A DNA stretch of 5,836 nt from an uncultured Collinsella sp. (lineage in GTDB: Bacteria > Actinomycetota > Coriobacteriia > Coriobacteriales > Coriobacteriaceae), in assembly GCA_900543615.1 (NCBI GenBank), contig UQSC01000113.1:1-5836 (forward strand), read 5' to 3'. This document shows, piece after piece, positions 5,402-5,836 of the stretch. The position numbers and the translations under genes are program-made. The notes under the pieces were generated by a model, which made no database searches, was not told the DNA's origin, and was given only the letters and a program-made list of their open reading frames with translations. Positions within the stretch are counted from its first letter, which is position 1; each line of letters starts with the position of its first letter.

Positions 5402-5407
5402 TCCTTT
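5402..5407 (-). promoter_or_regulatory. Ribosome binding site of the dehydrogenase gene
   Basis: Read on the minus strand this is AAAGGA, 7 nt before the ATG at 5394. It decides the start against longer open-frame extensions that lack such a site. Confidence 0.75.
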
Positions 5408-5431
5408 CGGCCGAGTTTTTCGCGTCGAACC

Positions 5432-5460
5432 ATTGTAGCTTCCTGCCGCCACTTTGCCAG
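5432..5460 (-). promoter_or_regulatory. Probable promoter of the dehydrogenase gene
   Basis: On the minus strand, CTGGCA (5460-5455, 4 of 6 to the -35 consensus), a 17-bp spacer and TACAAT (5437-5432, 5 of 6 to the -10 consensus). The predicted leader is about 30 nt. Confidence 0.6.
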
Positions 5461-5594
5461 GCTAAAGCGCCGTAGATTTTTGGGACATGCCTTAATCTCT
5501 ACTTTTGGAGTGATTTGGGCCGCTGACGGCATCGCTGGGCTATGCGCTCGCGCGGATGGGGCCGGTCGTTGTACCATAGCTGCAACTGACTCGT
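5461..5594. other. Divergent intergenic region upstream of metA, no clear signal
   Basis: This stretch must hold the metA promoter. The best -10 candidate is TACCAT (5572-5577, 4 of 6) with no good -35. A minor hairpin, GCCG-CTGA-CGGC, lies at 5519-5530. I looked for a SAM riboswitch, as often precedes met genes, and did not recognise one. Confidence 0.4.
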
Positions 5595-5600
5595 AAGGAG
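5595..5600 (+). promoter_or_regulatory. Ribosome binding site of metA
   Basis: AAGGAG at 5595-5600, 5 nt before the ATG at 5606, a strong site at good spacing. Confidence 0.8.
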
Positions 5601-5605
5601 CATCC

Positions 5606-5787
5606 ATGCCCATTCGTATTCCCGACGCCCTCCCTGCCGCCGCGCAGCTCGAGAGCGAGAACATCTTTGTCATGACCGAGTACCGCGCGCTGCACCAGGA
5701 CATCCGTCCGCTGCGCGTGCTCATCCTCAACCTCATGCCCACCAAGATTGCCACCGAGACGCAGATCATGCGCAAGCTCTCCAACAC
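5606..5787 (+). CDS. metA: Homoserine O-acyltransferase MetA, N-terminal fragment (cut by contig end)
   Basis: The first 60 codons plus most of codon 61 are present. MPIRIPDALP, ENIFVMTEYRA and IRPLRVLILNLMPTKIATE closely follow the known MetA N-terminus (E. coli: MPIRVPDELP, ENVFVMT, IRPLKVLILNLMPKKIETE). MetA acylates homoserine with succinyl- or acetyl-CoA, the first committed step of methionine synthesis. The full protein is about 300 residues. The catalytic Cys/His/Glu and the residue that separates succinyl from acetyl donors are in the missing part, so the acyl donor cannot be called. The reading frame appears to continue to a stop at 5822-5824, but everything from about 5788 is adapter, so that end is false. 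The gene is truncated by assembly, not by mutation. Confidence 0.93.
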
Positions 5788-5836
5788 CTGTCTCTTATAC
5801 ACATCTGACGCTGCCGACGAATAGCCTTGTGTAGAT
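5788..5836. other. Nextera sequencing adapter, not genomic
   Basis: 5788-5806 is the transposase mosaic end CTGTCTCTTATACACATCT. 5807-5820 is GACGCTGCCGACGA, the reverse complement of the read 1 adapter tail. 5821-5828 (ATAGCCTT) is in the index position; its reverse complement is AAGGCTAT, which I recall as i5 index S520. 5829-5836 (GTGTAGAT) begins the i5 flow-cell sequence. The order and spacing match untrimmed read-through. The first base or two could coincide with real sequence. Confidence 0.98.

Noticed and set aside
4477..5475. 332-codon open frame antisense to the dehydrogenase
   Set aside because: Low-complexity Gly/Ala/Val/Leu-rich product with no motif, opposite a clearly real gene; a GC-driven shadow.
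5461..5605. SAM riboswitch before metA
   Set aside because: No recognisable conserved core of SAM-I, SAM-II or SAM-IV type; only a trivial 4-bp hairpin. A covariance-model search (Rfam) would settle it.
5395..5802. 136-residue N-terminal extension of the dehydrogenase (461 residues in all)
   Set aside because: Its GTG start lies in the adapter, the extension has no family homology, it crosses the gene's own promoter, and a good RBS fits the start at 5394.

Overview
The window looks like the end of an assembled contig from a GC-rich Actinobacterium of the Coriobacteriia, most plausibly Collinsella or a close relative. That placement is inference: it rests on GC-rich codon use, a fermentative lactate-type dehydrogenase, a UTRA-type GntR regulator beside a sugar-deglycase-like SIS gene, and TGGGGAC-type intergenic repeats. 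No rRNA or other marker is present to confirm it.

Layout. 1-96: short repeats (three TGGGGAC units and a 20-bp-arm inverted repeat). 150-186: a probable recQ -10 box and ribosome binding site. 187-2166 (+): RecQ helicase. 2169-2924 (+): a HutC/UTRA-type GntR regulator that starts 2 bp after recQ ends and is probably cotranscribed with it. 2925-3068: a compact control region with an extended -10 promoter, two copies of a 20-bp direct repeat 62 bp apart, a GTGAA-N5-TTCAC palindrome over the -35, and a leader hairpin. 3069-4037 (+): an FrlB-like double-SIS protein, ended by an intrinsic terminator at 4061-4092. 4093-4416: a convergent intergenic region that is almost all structure, with a ~193-bp imperfect inverted repeat (32-bp perfect outer arms) and the intrinsic terminator of the next gene. 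4417-5394 (-): an NAD-dependent L-lactate/L-2-hydroxyacid dehydrogenase with an unusual substrate loop. 5395-5605: a divergent promoter region. 5606-5787 (+): the first 60-61 codons of metA. 5788-5836: not genomic; this is Nextera transposase adapter plus index and the start of the i5 flow-cell sequence.

How the genes relate. The clearest regulatory unit is the GntR regulator and the control region in front of the SIS gene. By analogy with FrlR/FrlB-type pairs, the regulator probably senses a phosphorylated sugar or Amadori compound and represses the deglycase-like gene. The SIS gene has its own promoter and terminator and no kinase or transporter beside it here, so those must lie elsewhere or the enzyme has another substrate. 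The dehydrogenase is a separate monocistronic unit. metA (methionine biosynthesis) diverges from it.

No wholly new defence or mobile system is visible. The items most worth following are the looped-operator-like arrangement at 2934-3015, the large palindrome at 4122-4314, and the non-canonical active-site loop of the dehydrogenase.
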